From Odontesthes bonariensis (Eukaryota > Chordata > Actinopteri > Atheriniformes > Atherinopsidae), in assembly GCF_027942865.1 (NCBI RefSeq), contig NC_134525.1, forward strand, positions 2,356,994-2,420,993: 64,000 bases of DNA, in the 5' to 3' direction. The notes below the pieces were generated by a model. That model made no database searches, was not told the DNA's origin, and worked only from the letters and a program-made list of their open reading frames with translations. The position numbers were made by a program, and so were the translations under genes. Position 1 is the first letter of the stretch. Each line of letters starts with the position of its first letter. This document shows positions 20,054 to 31,614 of this stretch, piece after piece.

Positions 20054-21190
20054 TTTATCTATAAATTAGAAATTTATAAAGCATTTTACAACAACCTCAG
20101 TTGACCAGAGTGCTGTAAAAAAATTAAAACATGAAAAGACATACAACAGCTATATAATTTAAAACAATAATACTAAAAAATTAAAAGAATAAAATACAAG
20201 AATAAATGAAAAGACATACAACAGCTATGTAATTTAAAACAATAATAATACTAAAATATAAAAGAATAAAATACAAGAATAAATGAAAAGACAAACAACA
20301 GCTATATCATTTAAAACAATAATAATACTAAAAAATATTAAAAGAATAAAATACAAGAATAAATGAAAAGACATACAACAGCTATATAATTTAAAACAAT
20401 CATAATACTAAAAAAATTAAAAGAATAAAATACAAGAATAAATTAAAAGACATACAACAGCTATATAATTTAAAACAATAATAATACTAAAAAATTAAAA
20501 GAATAAAATACAAGAATAAATGAAACGACTTCAACAGCTATATAATTTAAACAATAATAATACTAAAAATTAAAAGAATAAAATACAAGAATAAACGAAA
20601 AGACATACAACAGCTATATAATTTAAAACAATAATAATACTAAAAAATATTAAAAGAATAAAATACAAGAATAAATGAAAAGACATACAACAGCTATATA
20701 ATTTAAAACAATAATACTAAAAAAATTAAAAGAATAAAATACAAGAATAAATTAAACGACTTCAACAGCTATATAATTTAAACAATAATAATACTAAAAA
20801 TTAAAAGAATAAAATACAAGAATAAATGAAAAGACATACAACAGCTATATAATTTAAAACAATAATAATACTAAAAAAATTGAAAAGAATAAAATACAAG
20901 AATAAACGAAAAGACATACAACAGCTATTTAATTTAAAACAATAATAATACTAAAAAAATAAAAGAATAAAATACAAGAATAAACGAAAAGACATACAAC
21001 AGCTATATAATTTAAAACAATAATAATACTAAACAAATTTAAAAGAATAAAATGCAAGAATAAATGAAAAGACATACAACAGCTATATAATTTAAAACAA
21101 TAATAATACTAAAAAATATTAAAAGAATAAAATACAAGAATAAACGAAAAGACATACAACAGCTATATAATTTAAAACAATAATAACACT
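20054..21190. repeat. AT-rich minisatellite, 75-80-bp unit, about 14 copies
   Basis: Units begin near GACATACAACAGCTATATAA and contain AATAATACTAAAAAATTAAAAG and AATACAAGAATAAATG. Starts were counted at 20138, 20213, 20290 and 20370. Length differences come from A-runs and AAT triplets. The array starts beside a retroposon-like sequence (CATTTTACAACAACCTCAGTT at about 20080). Confidence 0.9.
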
Positions 21191-21734
21191 GAAATATATA
21201 TATATTTTAAATGTTCCTATGCAGCAGATGGATGTGATGGTTTGCTGTTATTCAGCAGCCAGCAGCCCATAAACATGAAGCAGAACCAGCCACAGATGAA
21301 CCTCTGGCTTTTTATTGAGTCAAACTTTCGATCCTGCACAGAATTCCGAGCGAAGATTTTGAAATTTTTGAAACAGGAACATTGTGGCATCACATGACTT
21401 TTACAATAGCAGCTCGTTTAAATAAGGAACTAAGAAAACTAAGCTCGTTAAACTTTGTAACCTTTTTTTTGTGCTTAATTCTGCATAATTTTACATTTTT
21501 CTGGAGCTTTTCTCCGCTGACCTCTTTGCTTTTTTCACATTTTTCACATTTTTTCCATTCGACTGTCTTGGGTCAGTCGGTTTTGTTGCTTATGATTTGA
21601 TGATTTGGCCGCAGACAGTCTGTTTGAGTCCTTTCTTAAACAAATCTGCTTGTATTTCGTGGTTTTAAATAAATAAAGAGTGACCCGCACATCTCTTTTC
21701 TTGTGATTTTTGCACCAGGACAGAACGTCGTGGC
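21191..21734. other. Intergenic, nothing recognised
   Basis: AT-rich unique-looking DNA. The 72-residue plus-strand frame at 21382-21600 is F/L/S-rich low-complexity sequence without a known motif. Confidence 0.4.
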
Positions 21735-21875
21735 GTTTAAACGAGGGCCGGGCAACGATTAAAATGTTTAATCTGATTAATCACATGATTTCCCTGATTA
21801 ATCACGATTAATCGCATTTGTACGCAGAATCCAAAAATGAATCCAAAAGTAGTGTATAGCTTTTAGCATTTAGCT

Positions 21876-22181
21876 TTATTTTAAATGTGCTGCCATATGA
21901 ATGAAAGTGCCATAACATTTGTTGTGCAAACACACTTTTAACATCAGCATCTTTCTGTAGTTTTTATGTAGAAGCCTCGCTCCACTGTCTGTTTCCTTGA
22001 ATGACTTGCTGCTATCAGTTGTGTGTTTTGCCTTTAAGTGATATTTTAGACTGGAACTACTACGCTGAGAAGACAATTCAACTTGGCAGAGTTTACAGAT
22101 GACTTTGGTTCTGTCGACTCCGCCGTCTGGAAGAACTTTAACATGAAAATGGCCGAGTAAAAGTTCCGTACCCTTCTCCAT
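21876..22181 (-). CDS. BED-type zinc-finger ORF of the hAT-like element
   Basis: A 101-residue frame starts MEKGTELLLGHF and has the zinc-binding pattern CKLC with downstream YHLKAKH, as in BED fingers at the N-terminus of hAT transposases. The catalytic RNase H-like domain is missing, so this is either an exon-like remnant or a DNA-binding-only product. The second copy (40140-40432) lacks about 10 bp just before the CxxC, which breaks the same frame. Confidence 0.6.
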   Translation of the reverse strand: MEKGTELLLGHFHVKVLPDGGVDRTKVICKLCQVELSSQRSSSSLKYHLKAKHTTDSSKSFKETDSGARLLHKNYRKMLMLKVCLHNKCYGTFIHMAAHLK

Positions 22182-22235
22182 GTTTGGTGGATCCGCCGAT
22201 TACTTTCTTTTCCGGTTCCACAGCAGACAGCAGGA

Positions 22236-22460
22236 GACTTTTACAAAATAAAAGCCTGTGAGCAACAGACTTTTACAGAATAAAAGCCTGTGAGCAGCAG
22301 ACTTTTACAAAATAAAAGCCTGTGAGCAACAGACTTTTACAAAATAAAAGCCTGTGAGCAACAGACTTTTACAAAATAAAAGCCTGTGAGCAGCAGACTT
22401 TTACAAAATAAAAGCCTGTGAGCAACAGACTTTTACAGAATAAAAGCCTGTGAGTTTTAC
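22236..22460. repeat. 32-bp tandem repeat inside the BED-hAT element, about 7 units
   Basis: Unit GACTTTTACAAAATAAAAGC plus CTGTGAGCAACA; starts at 22236, 22268 and 22300. The other copy of the element (near 40010-40090) holds only two to three units, so this array expanded in copy 1. Confidence 0.9.
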
Positions 22461-22487
22461 AATAATAAAATAAATAATAAAAGCCTG

Positions 22488-22625
22488 TGGTCCGTGGCGT
22501 AGTGTGCTGAGCAGGCGCACCATGTACAGAGGCTATAGCCCTCGCTGCAGCTGGCCCTGTGCTGCGTGTTGTTCCCCCTCTCTCTGCTTCCTGTCTTTCT
22601 GAACTTTCCATTAAAGGCACAAAAG
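22488..22625 (-). mobile_element. tRNA-type SINE-like remnant nested in BED-hAT copy 1
   Basis: The motif CCGTGGCGTAGTGTGCTGAG (plus strand 22492-22511) with CATGTACAGAGGCTATAG is the promoter-proximal part of a common fish SINE with an A-box-like TAGTGG. The same remnant sits at the same place in the second hAT copy (39820-39990), so it was inserted before the hAT element multiplied. Confidence 0.55.
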
Positions 22626-22734
22626 CCCCCCAAAAAATAAAATAAAAAAATAAAACATGCAGTAATGCACGGCGTTAAATAATTAACAAGTTAACGCGAT
22701 AACAACGAGTTAACTCGCCCAGCCCTAGTTTAAA

Positions 22735-23129
22735 GCTTGAATGTGATTTTTAGGGATTCAGGGTTTATAAAGAGTGATCGAACAGATCGTTTTTCTAACT
22801 TCCTCTTTGCTGCAGCAGTTTATTTCTGCTCCAGCACAAAGTTTAGATCAACAGAAACATCTGATTTGGAGTCTGGTTTCCATGATTATCAGACGTGAAA
22901 GAAAACCCGCCGAAGCTCACGGTGAAACTTCGCTCCGACAGACTCGATCCCCACCTGGTTCACCAGCGGCTCAAAGAAAGAGAAGATGTGGGATATAATA
23001 CAGTTCAGCTCCCCCTCCCATCTGCCGTCTTTACGCTGAGACCAAAGTCCAGAAGTCCTCTGAAAGTCGTGCTGTGGACAAACCTGACCTCACATGTTTG
23101 CTCTGTCAACACAGAGAGAGGCACACTGA
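22735..23129. other. Intergenic, nothing firmly recognised
   Basis: Overlapping 74- and 89-residue frames have no recognisable domain. No splice-bounded exon stands out. Confidence 0.4.
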
Positions 23130-23133
23130 TTAA

Positions 23134-24733
23134 CCCTTTGATGCGCAACATGGGTCAAAAGTGACCCGGCTGAGATTTAATTTTCCATATCTTTGCAATA
23201 AATTATCTTTATCATTCAATATTCAAGGTATTCCTCAATTAACTTGTTTGTAATCATCATGCATCCTTTTTTTTTATTTTTTCCTTTCTTACTTTTTGAA
23301 TAAAAACCCTTTTTGTATCACTACCCCTCTAATGCGCAACATGGGTCAAAAATGACCCGCATTCATTTTCTATGTTACTTCATGTATGGCTGAGGGTTTC
23401 TATGATATATCTCTGAAATAAATCAATCATTAATCATTTTCTATTCCAAGTATGCAGTAAATATCTTGTTTTTGTTCAGCACAAATCTTTATTTTTATTT
23501 TCCTCTCTTACTTTCTGAAGAAGCACAGCTTTTGTATTGCTACATCCAGTTTACACACATGGGTCATCCCACATGCATTTACCATTTCACAGCTCAGCAC
23601 AGCTCCCATCACACAGCTAAGTACACTGAGTTTTGTTTTTCAATTGTACTAATATTACTTTAGAGATTTCTTGATGACAGTAGTGAAAGATAACATTACA
23701 TTACATTATATGATGATTAGGTTTAGGTTACCTTGAGAGTGAGTACATTGTCAGAAAGTTACAAATAATTATTATTAGCTAGCTGTTGACATATTCTATT
23801 TTAGTTAGGGTTAGGGTAGGGTTATGTGTGTTATCTGTTATCATGGCTATGTTATTTTCTGTCTAGGTTCTGTTATTTAGTTCCCGTTTAATTTTTGTAG
23901 TGGTTGTCCTCTTGTTTTCTGTTCCAAATTTACTTTCTGTCTTTGTCTTTTTCCTGCTCGTTTTGTTGTATTGTTTGTTCAGGCCTGCCTGCTAGTGTTT
24001 TCCCCACCAATCCATGTTCTGCTCACTCCCCTCACCTGAGCTTCTCCTCCCCCTCTTCACCTGTTCTTCTTCCCATTTGTATTTAAGTTATTTATTTTGT
24101 TGTTGCGTCATTAGTCTTCCAAAGTAAGTCTTGCCGTTCTGGTCTTTGTCTGGTAGTTGTATTTGTATTGTAGTCGTCATAGTCAAAGTCATAGTCATGT
24201 TTTCCCTATTTGCCTTGTTCTTCCATTTTCTGTTTTTGGACCTTGCCTATAATCCTTTTTGGTTATATTAAAGATGCTTTGTTCAAAGTCCCTCAGCCTG
24301 CAGTGTCTGCATTCGGGTCCACCTGCTTTGCCCCAAAAACCTGACAGTATGTGTGTGTGAAAAAATGACAAACATGTTGAAAATACTAAATAATTGTTTG
24401 GCCCCACTCACTGCTAAAGTAACTACTTAAAAAGAGTTAAACAGTATTAAGTTACTTTATTTTATGTCACATTTGGATGAATGGGTCATTTTTGACCCAT
24501 GTGTGTAAATTCGATGTAGTTATATAAAAACTACTTTTACTTATAAAGTATGAAAGTAAAAATGAAAATAATGATCAGTGGTGATCAAAAACAAGATATT
24601 TAAAGAATACTTGGAATATTCAATCATAAATTAAATTGATTTCAAAAGATAGAACAAAGAGAAACTCAGCCAGCATGAAATTACCTTGGAAATGAATGCA
24701 GGTCATTTTTGACCCATGTTGCGCATCAAAGGG
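23134..24733. mobile_element. piggyBac-like non-autonomous element with TTAA target duplication
   Basis: TTAA flanks both ends (23130-23133 and 24734-24737). The terminal inverted repeat starts CCCTTTGATGCGCAACATGG and is identical for 27 bp at both ends. The motif GCGCAACATGGGTCAAAAATG recurs internally near 23334-23356. A T-rich stretch ending CCTGACAG (about 23860-24350) may be a further retroelement insert. No transposase frame was recognised. Confidence 0.85.
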
Positions 24734-25113
24734 TTAAGAAGGCTCCAGCCAACCAGGGAACAGATCCAGGAGCACCTTTTGGGCTCAACATAACCCCTGA
24801 TTGATCAGGGGGGCAGGGCCGGCCCAAGCCTTTATGGGGCCTTAAGCAGAATTTCATTTGGGGCCCCCCTACCATCACCTCAGCTCCAGATGCCTCATTA
24901 TTCCATGGGCTACACCAGACCTGGGCATTTTACGGCCCTTTGCCCGTCCCTGTCCGGCCCGCGCCCCCCTGCCCCCTCCAGTCAAAAATAAAAACGGATT
25001 TTGGTGTGCATGCGATGCTGCTGTCTTTTATTTTGAAAGGGCCTGACGCATTGTTTATGAATGCACGCACAGTGACAGGTGATGCTAGCATCCGAATCCC
25101 TGATCCACACAAA

Positions 25114-26940
25114 ATGTCGCCTCACGGTAAAAAAAGAAAAGTTGATTCAGAATGCCGCGGTTTCAACAAGGCATGGACAGTGAAATATTTGTTTACAGAG
25201 GTAAAAGGTAAAGCTGTGTGCTTAGTTTGTGGTGTGTCAGTGGCTGTGTTAAAGGAGTATAATATCCACCGTCACTACGTGACTAAACACGGGGAGAAAC
25301 ACAATAACTTTTCAGAGAAACAGCGCGCAGCTGAGGCGTCTGTGTTGCTCGCCAAGCTGCAATCTCAACAAACACTTTTACAAAACGTTTGCCATCCAGA
25401 GGTGCTGCAGTCAAGACAAGTTTAGTTATTTCGCACAAGATTGCTAGAAAGAGCAAACCCTTCTCTGATGGAGAGTTCATTAAGGAGTGTTTGGTGGACT
25501 CGTCCGCGCTAATATGTCCCGAGAAAAAAGACGCTTTTGAGAACGTCTCCCTCTCCCGCCGCACCGTAACGAGGAGGATTGAGGACATCGCGAAAAACCT
25601 GCTGCTACAACTGAAAGTCAGCGTGAATGACTGAGTACTTTCCCCTGGCTTTGGATGAGAGCTGCGCTATACGGGGCACTGCCCAGCTGCTCATCTTCAT
25701 GTGCGGGATCAATGCAGACTTCAGAATCACAGAGCTGGCAGACATGCGGTCAATGAAAGGGACAACAACGGGGAGTGATCTCTTAGCTGACAGCCACGGC
25801 TATTCAGAGACAACAGGGGAAGCCGGGCAGCCTCTCCCATTCTCTGGCCAAACTGCTACATCTTCAATGTTAAATTGACGATAAAACAGTTATTCACAAA
25901 ACACAAGATATGCCCAATACTGCATTTACTCTCATAACTACAACATGTTGTCCTGTAGCTTAATGAAGTGATTTGTTCACTGAGGAAATCATGTTATGAA
26001 GCCGCCACTAACAGCCGGGCTTCCGAGCTGAGGGCTGCCGGCTTCAGGAGGGGGCGGCAGAGTCAAGTTTTTTCTACAATTCTGGGTCATCATTGGCTAA
26101 ATCGATAAAAACTCATCACTTCCGAGGCTGCCCGGCGTCTCTGGGGGTAGATTAGACGTGGGCGTGTCACTATGAGGGGCTGTGTCCTGATGATTGGAGT
26201 TAGTGTTTGTCCATCATGAGAGATTCTGTGGCAGCCGAACTTTTAAGCGGGGAGAAGCACGCTGGAACTTCAGTCCCAAAGCGGATACCAAAGAGACTGT
26301 TTGTCTGGGAAAGTGCTGTCGGAGTTTCACTCATTTCCCATCGTTTCCATTTCCATCCTCACACACATACACTTTTGTAAATATTACACTGTAAATAAGA
26401 AACACATCCTTGTTGTTTAGAAGTTTTGTCAATCATATTCCTGTTGTGCATTTGTTTGTCGTGTTAGCTAGTAGTTTTGTCACAAAGGCGGCTATGCTCG
26501 CAGCTAAGCAGTTAGCAACACAACATGTAGTTGACGTGCTTTTAGCCACGCGTCAAACTCTAAGTATTCATTATGACAGGGAAAAATGCTCCACAGATTG
26601 TGATCCAGCCACAGATCCAGCCATTTACAGGCCTTAGGTTCCATCATACTTGATTTTGGCCTTGCTTTGTGAATTTTCAAAGTCTATACATTCTTTCTGT
26701 GTATTTGCTGGGCATACTTGTCATACTAGACACAGCTCTGTTATAACTAATTCTTTTTAACTTTGCTATCTTCTGCTTTGGGATGGCACGAGCCACTACA
26801 ACCCTGAACGCGTAATATGGGCTTCCCCTGTTTTAAAAGTCAGCAGCCGCCACTGTTAGCTGAGGTAAATGCATGTCTCCAAAGCTTGGGGCTGAAATGG
26901 GACAAAGTGGTGGGCGTGACAACAGATGGGTGTTAGTATT
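25114..26940 (+). pseudogene. hAT transposase of GTF2IRD2/Charlie type, frameshifted and interrupted
   Basis: The frame from the ATG at 25114 gives CRGFNKAWTVKYLF and a zinc-finger-like CLVCG...HRHYVTKH. A frameshift near 25390-25420 leads to KPFSDGEFIKECLVD and SLSRRTVTRRIEDIA (25440-25600). A further shift near 25627 continues with LALDESCAI, INADFRITELA and MRSMKGTTTGSDLL. At 25790 the coding is cut by another hAT and resumes at 26864 with VNACLQSLGLKWDKVVGV, then ends. The RNase H-like fold is therefore incomplete. The same protein family gave rise to the vertebrate GTF2IRD2 C-terminus; this copy is a dead transposon and not a host gene. Confidence 0.85.
25791..26855. mobile_element. Inner hAT element (level 3) with perfect TTAGCTGA duplication
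   Basis: TTAGCTGA stands at 25783-25790 and at 26856-26863. Ends: CAGCCACGGCTATTCAGAG (left) and CAGTGGCGGCTGCTGAC (right, reverse complement), both followed by AACAGGGGAAGCC. No transposase domain was recognised inside; short frames at 26194-26637 have no known motif. Confidence 0.88.
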
Positions 26941-27592
26941 AATTCTCACTTCAACCTAAACCACAATTCATGTTTATAAATATTTAAATATTCTCATTTA
27001 TTACCAAAATATTCTGATTTAAATATTTTATTATAAAAAGAAATATAATGAGAAAACATAAGTCAATATTAAATTTGAGTCATTGCTGGTTCGGCCCTCC
27101 AACACATTTCAGATTTTTCATGCGGCCCCCTGAAGAAATTAATTGCCCACCCCTGGGCTTCACTGTTACGTGTGTAACGGACCCACAATCATTAGCATTA
27201 TTTTTAATCATCTTACATTATACAGGTGTCATTCTTGTTTTTAACCTTAAAGGGATAGCAAACTCATAAATATGGTTTAATTAACTTCTACATAAAGAGT
27301 GATGTATAAGTATGTCTCATTAATTTAACTATTTGAAAGTGACATCAGCAGGCTGGAGACTGCATTTATAGTAAACACGTTAAATAGTTTAATTTCTTTC
27401 AGATGTGCAATGGTGTGCAAAATGTTCAAAATACAAATACAAAATAGAATCAGATGACATTCACATTATCTTACAGAAAAATAAAGTTGTAATCAAAATT
27501 AAATTCAAATTGCTCTCGGGGCCCCCTGGTGGCGTGGGGGCCCTAAGCGATCGCATAGTTGGCATATGCCTTGGGCCGGCTCTGCAGGGGGG

Positions 27593-27816
27593 ATATATCA
27601 TCTCAGAAACAATAATAACTCTCTCTGCAGCCACATTCAGCTGTAAGAACTGAGGCTAATTCCACATCAGCTGGCTCCAAATACTACGTTACCCATGAGG
27701 CTTTGGTGCAACTTTTTAAATCTGACCTGCAAAGATTAAAATTACCTGATTCACCAGCTGTTTCTGCTCTGAGCCAACAAATAACAAACTCAGGCTGACC
27801 GGAGTCTTCCAGATAT
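27593..27816. other. Short unique stretch between hAT nest and satellite
   Basis: Nothing recognisable apart from the flank of the outer hAT target site. Confidence 0.4.
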
Positions 27817-30690
27817 CATATCCCAGATATTATATCATATTCCTGATATAATATCATATTCCAGATATTATTTCATATTCCAGATATAATATCATATCCC
27901 AGATATAATATCATATTTTAGATATAATATCATATCCCAGACTTCATATCATATCCCAGATATTATATCATATTTTAGATATAATATCATATTCTAGATG
28001 TAATATCGTATTCCATTTATCATATTATATCCCAGATATTATATAATATTCTAGATATAATATCATTTCCCAGATATGACATCATATTCTAGATATAATA
28101 TCATATTCCATTTATAATATCATATCCCAGATATAATATCATATTTTAGATATAATATCATATTCTAGATATAATATCATATCCCAGATATGATATCATA
28201 TTCTAGATATAATATCATATTCTAGATATAATATCATATCCCAGATATTATATCATATCCCAGATATTATATCATATTTTAGATATAATATCATATCCCA
28301 GATATAATATCATATTCTAGATATAATATCATATTCCAGATATAATATCATATTCTAGATATAATATAATATCCCAGATATGACATCATATTCTAGATAT
28401 GATATCATATCCCAGATATAATATCATATTCTAGATATAATATCATATTTCAGATATAATATCATATTCTAGATATGATATCATATCCCAGATATGATAT
28501 CAAATTCTAGATATAATATCATATTCCAGATATAATATCATATTCTAGATATAATATCATATTCCAGATATGATATCATATTCTAGATATAATATCATAT
28601 TCCAGATATAATATCATATTCCAGATATAATATCATATTCTAGATATAATATCATATTCCAGATATGATATCATATTCTAGATATAATATCATATTCCAG
28701 ATATAATATCATATTCCAGATATAATATCATATTCTAGATATAATATCATATTCCATTTGTAATATCATATTCCATTTATAATATCATATTCCAGATGTA
28801 ATATCATATCCCAGATATAATATCATATTCTAGATATAATATCATATTCAAGATATAATATCATATCCCAGATATAATATCATATTCTAGATGGAATATC
28901 ATATTCCATTTGTAATATCATATTCCATTTATAATATCATATTCCAGATGTAATATCATATTCTAGATATAATATCATATTCAAGATATAATATCATATT
29001 CAAGATATAATATCATATCCCAGATATAATATCATATTCTAGATATAATATCATATTCAAGATATAATATCATATCCCAGATATAATATCATATTCTAGA
29101 TAGAATATCATATTCTAGATATAATATCATATTCCATTTATAATATCATATTCCAGATGTAATATCATACCCCAGATATAATATCATATTCTAGATATAA
29201 TATCATGTTCAAGATATAATATCATATCCCAGATATAATATCATATTCTAGATATAATATCATATTCCATTTATAATATCATATCCCAGATATAATATCA
29301 TATTCTAGATGGAATATCATATTCCATTTGTAATATCATATTCCATTTATAATATCATATTCCAGATGTAATATCATATCCCAGATATAATATCATATTC
29401 TAGATATAATATCATGTTCAAGATATAATATCATATTCCAGATATAATATCATATTCTAGATATAATATCATATTCTAGATATAATATCATATTCCATTT
29501 ATAATATCATATTCCAGATGTAATATCATATCCCAGATATAATATCATATTCTAGATATAATATCATGTTCAAGATATAATATCATATCCCAGATATAAT
29601 ATCATATTCTAGATATAATATCATATTCCATTTATAATATCATATTCCAGATATAATATCATATTCCAAATAGTATATCATATTCCAGATATAATATCAT
29701 ATTCCAAATATTATATCATTTTCTAGATATAATATCATATTCTAGATATAATATCATATCCCAGATATAATATCATATTCTAGATATAATATCATATTCC
29801 ATTTATAATATCATATTCCAGATATAATATCATATTCCAGATATTATATCATATTCCAGATATAATATCATATTCCAAATATTATATCATTTTCTAGATA
29901 TATCATATTCTAGATATAATATCATATTCAAGACATAATATCATATCCCAGATATGATATCATATTCCAGATATAATATCATATCCCAGATATAATATCA
30001 TATTCTAGATATAATATCATATTCAAGATATAATATCATATCCCAGATATAACATCATATTCTAGATGTAATATCATATCCCAGATATAATATCATATTC
30101 TAGATATAATATCATGTTCAAGATATAATATCTTATCCCAGATATAATATCATATTCTAGATATAATATCATATTCAAGATATAATATCATATTCCAGAT
30201 GTAATATCATATCCCAGATATAATATCATATTCTAGATATAATATCATGTTCAAGATATAATATCTTATCCCAGATATAATATCATATTCTAGATATAAT
30301 ATCATATCCCAGATATAATATCATATTCTAGATGTAATATCATATCCCAGATATAATATCATATTCTAGATATAATATCATGTTCAAGATATAATATCTT
30401 ATCCCAGATATAATATCATATTCTAGATATAATATCATATCCCAGATATAATATCATATTCTAGATGTAATATCATATTCCATTTATAATATCATATTCC
30501 AGATATAATATCATATTCCATTTGTAATATCATATTCCATTTGTAATATCATATTCCATTTATAATATCATATTCCAGATGTAATATCATATCCCAGATA
30601 TAATATCATATTCTAGATGTAATATCATATTCTAGATATTATATCATATTCCATTTATAATATCATATTCCAGATGTAATATTCCAGATA
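27817..30690. repeat. 19-bp AT-rich satellite, about 2.9 kb
   Basis: Units follow GATATAATATCATATTCTA with variants in the middle (TCCCA, TCTA, TCCA, TTCAA, CATTTATAATATC). Near the 3' side, multi-unit blocks (CCATTTGTAATATC...CATTTATAATATC...CCAGATGTAATATC) recur several times, showing higher-order duplication. Much of the unit is self-complementary around GATATAATATC, so strong cruciform potential is expected. No ORF. Confidence 0.95.
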
Positions 30691-31614
30691 GTCCCAGAGA
30701 TTGAAGTCATGCCTGAAGAGGATCTCTCCCCATTTTCCTCCTGAGGATGTCCACCACAGTTGTTGCTGTTTTTTCCTCCTTTAAGTTTGTTTCCTGTTCG
30801 CCTTTCCTGTTCGGAAGCTGAGAGAGGTAGGTGCGCTGTTTTTGAAATCTCAAAATGTATAATATCTGTGCTAGCTAATGGTATGGTTAGCCCCTGGGTT
30901 GAATTGTATTGCTACTGACACCACGGCCAATTCGGTCAAAAGTATTTTGATACACGTTAAGAGCCTCAGGAAAGGTTAAAAGCTTGCCCGATAGAGCCCG
31001 CTTTCATGGAAATCAGCGCAATTGGACAACTTTACGCAGCGGGCATGAAAATTTCTTGTGTTTTTCCCTTTGGCCAACTTTCCTGGGTCTCCAACAGATG
31101 GGATATGTTTTTAAAATAGCCGGAATTCTCCTTTAACACGGGTCACGGCCAGCGAAATGAGGGACAGACTTGCCCCAAAGAAAGGGCAGATTTGAGCCAT
31201 GTCTGGTGGAAATGTGGCTGAGTTTGGGCAGACATGCTCACCATGAGTCATCACTGTTATTGAAGGTCAAATAAAGCTGCATGTGAGGGCCAAACTCTGT
31301 ATCTGTGCAGCACGGGGAGGAGGTGAAGGTTACTACAGCCAACAAGCTCACTGCTGCTCACATGACTCTGGATGTAAAGTCTCTGTTGTCTTGACCCGGT
31401 TTATTTGCTCAAACAGAGTCCACCGTGCGTTCTGGAGCCTCCTGATTTACAAACAGAGCCACGGCTTCTCCTCAAATGTTTGCTCGTGTTGACTGACCTG
31501 AAACTCACTCATTCACAGAATCCTACCGGAGACAAAATTATACCCGAGTAGCTTTACAGGTGACATATTCTGCAATAAATATCAGGGTTGTGTTTTTTGG
31601 GAGTTTTACACCTG
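30691..31614. other. Intergenic, possible dispersed-repeat pieces
   Basis: The stretch near 31040-31140 (GGCCAACTTTCCTGGGTCTC ... GCCGGAATTCTCCTTTAA) resembles a repeat end seen widely in fish, from memory only. No gene was recognised; the 69-residue frame at 31283 has no domain. Confidence 0.35.

Larger units (their letters stand above)
21742..22727 (-). mobile_element. BED-finger hAT-like element, copy 1
   Basis: Left end AGGGCCGGGCAACGATTAA and right end TAGGGCTGGGCGAGTTAA (reverse complement) are similar terminal repeats. GTTTAAA flanks both sides (21735-21741 and 22728-22734). Both subterminal regions carry GTTAACTCG or TTAATCGCGATTAA-like palindromes. It contains a BED-finger ORF, a 32-bp array and a SINE-like insert. 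A second copy lies at 39693-40566 in opposite orientation. Confidence 0.75.
24916..27155 (+). mobile_element. Middle hAT element, GTF2IRD2/Charlie-type (level 2)
   Basis: Left end CAGACCTGGGCAT; right end (reverse complement) CAGGGGTGGGCAA, the Charlie-like terminus. Flanks GGCTACAC (24908-24915) and GGCTTCAC (27156-27163) are an 8-bp duplication with one mismatch. It carries a broken transposase reading left to right and is split by a third hAT at 25791-26855. Confidence 0.85.
24814..27584. mobile_element. Outer hAT element (level 1 of a triple nest)
   Basis: CAGGGGGG at 24806-24813 and again at 27585-27592 is a perfect 8-bp target duplication. The ends are CAGGGCCGGCCCAAG (left) and CAGAGCCGGCCCAAG (right, reverse complement). 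Subterminal GGGGCC-rich sequence is shared by both ends. Its interior is almost wholly taken up by the next hAT element. Confidence 0.88.

Noticed and set aside
22895-23164. 89-residue frame upstream of the TTAA element as a host exon
   Set aside because: No recognised domain and it runs into the transposon terminus.
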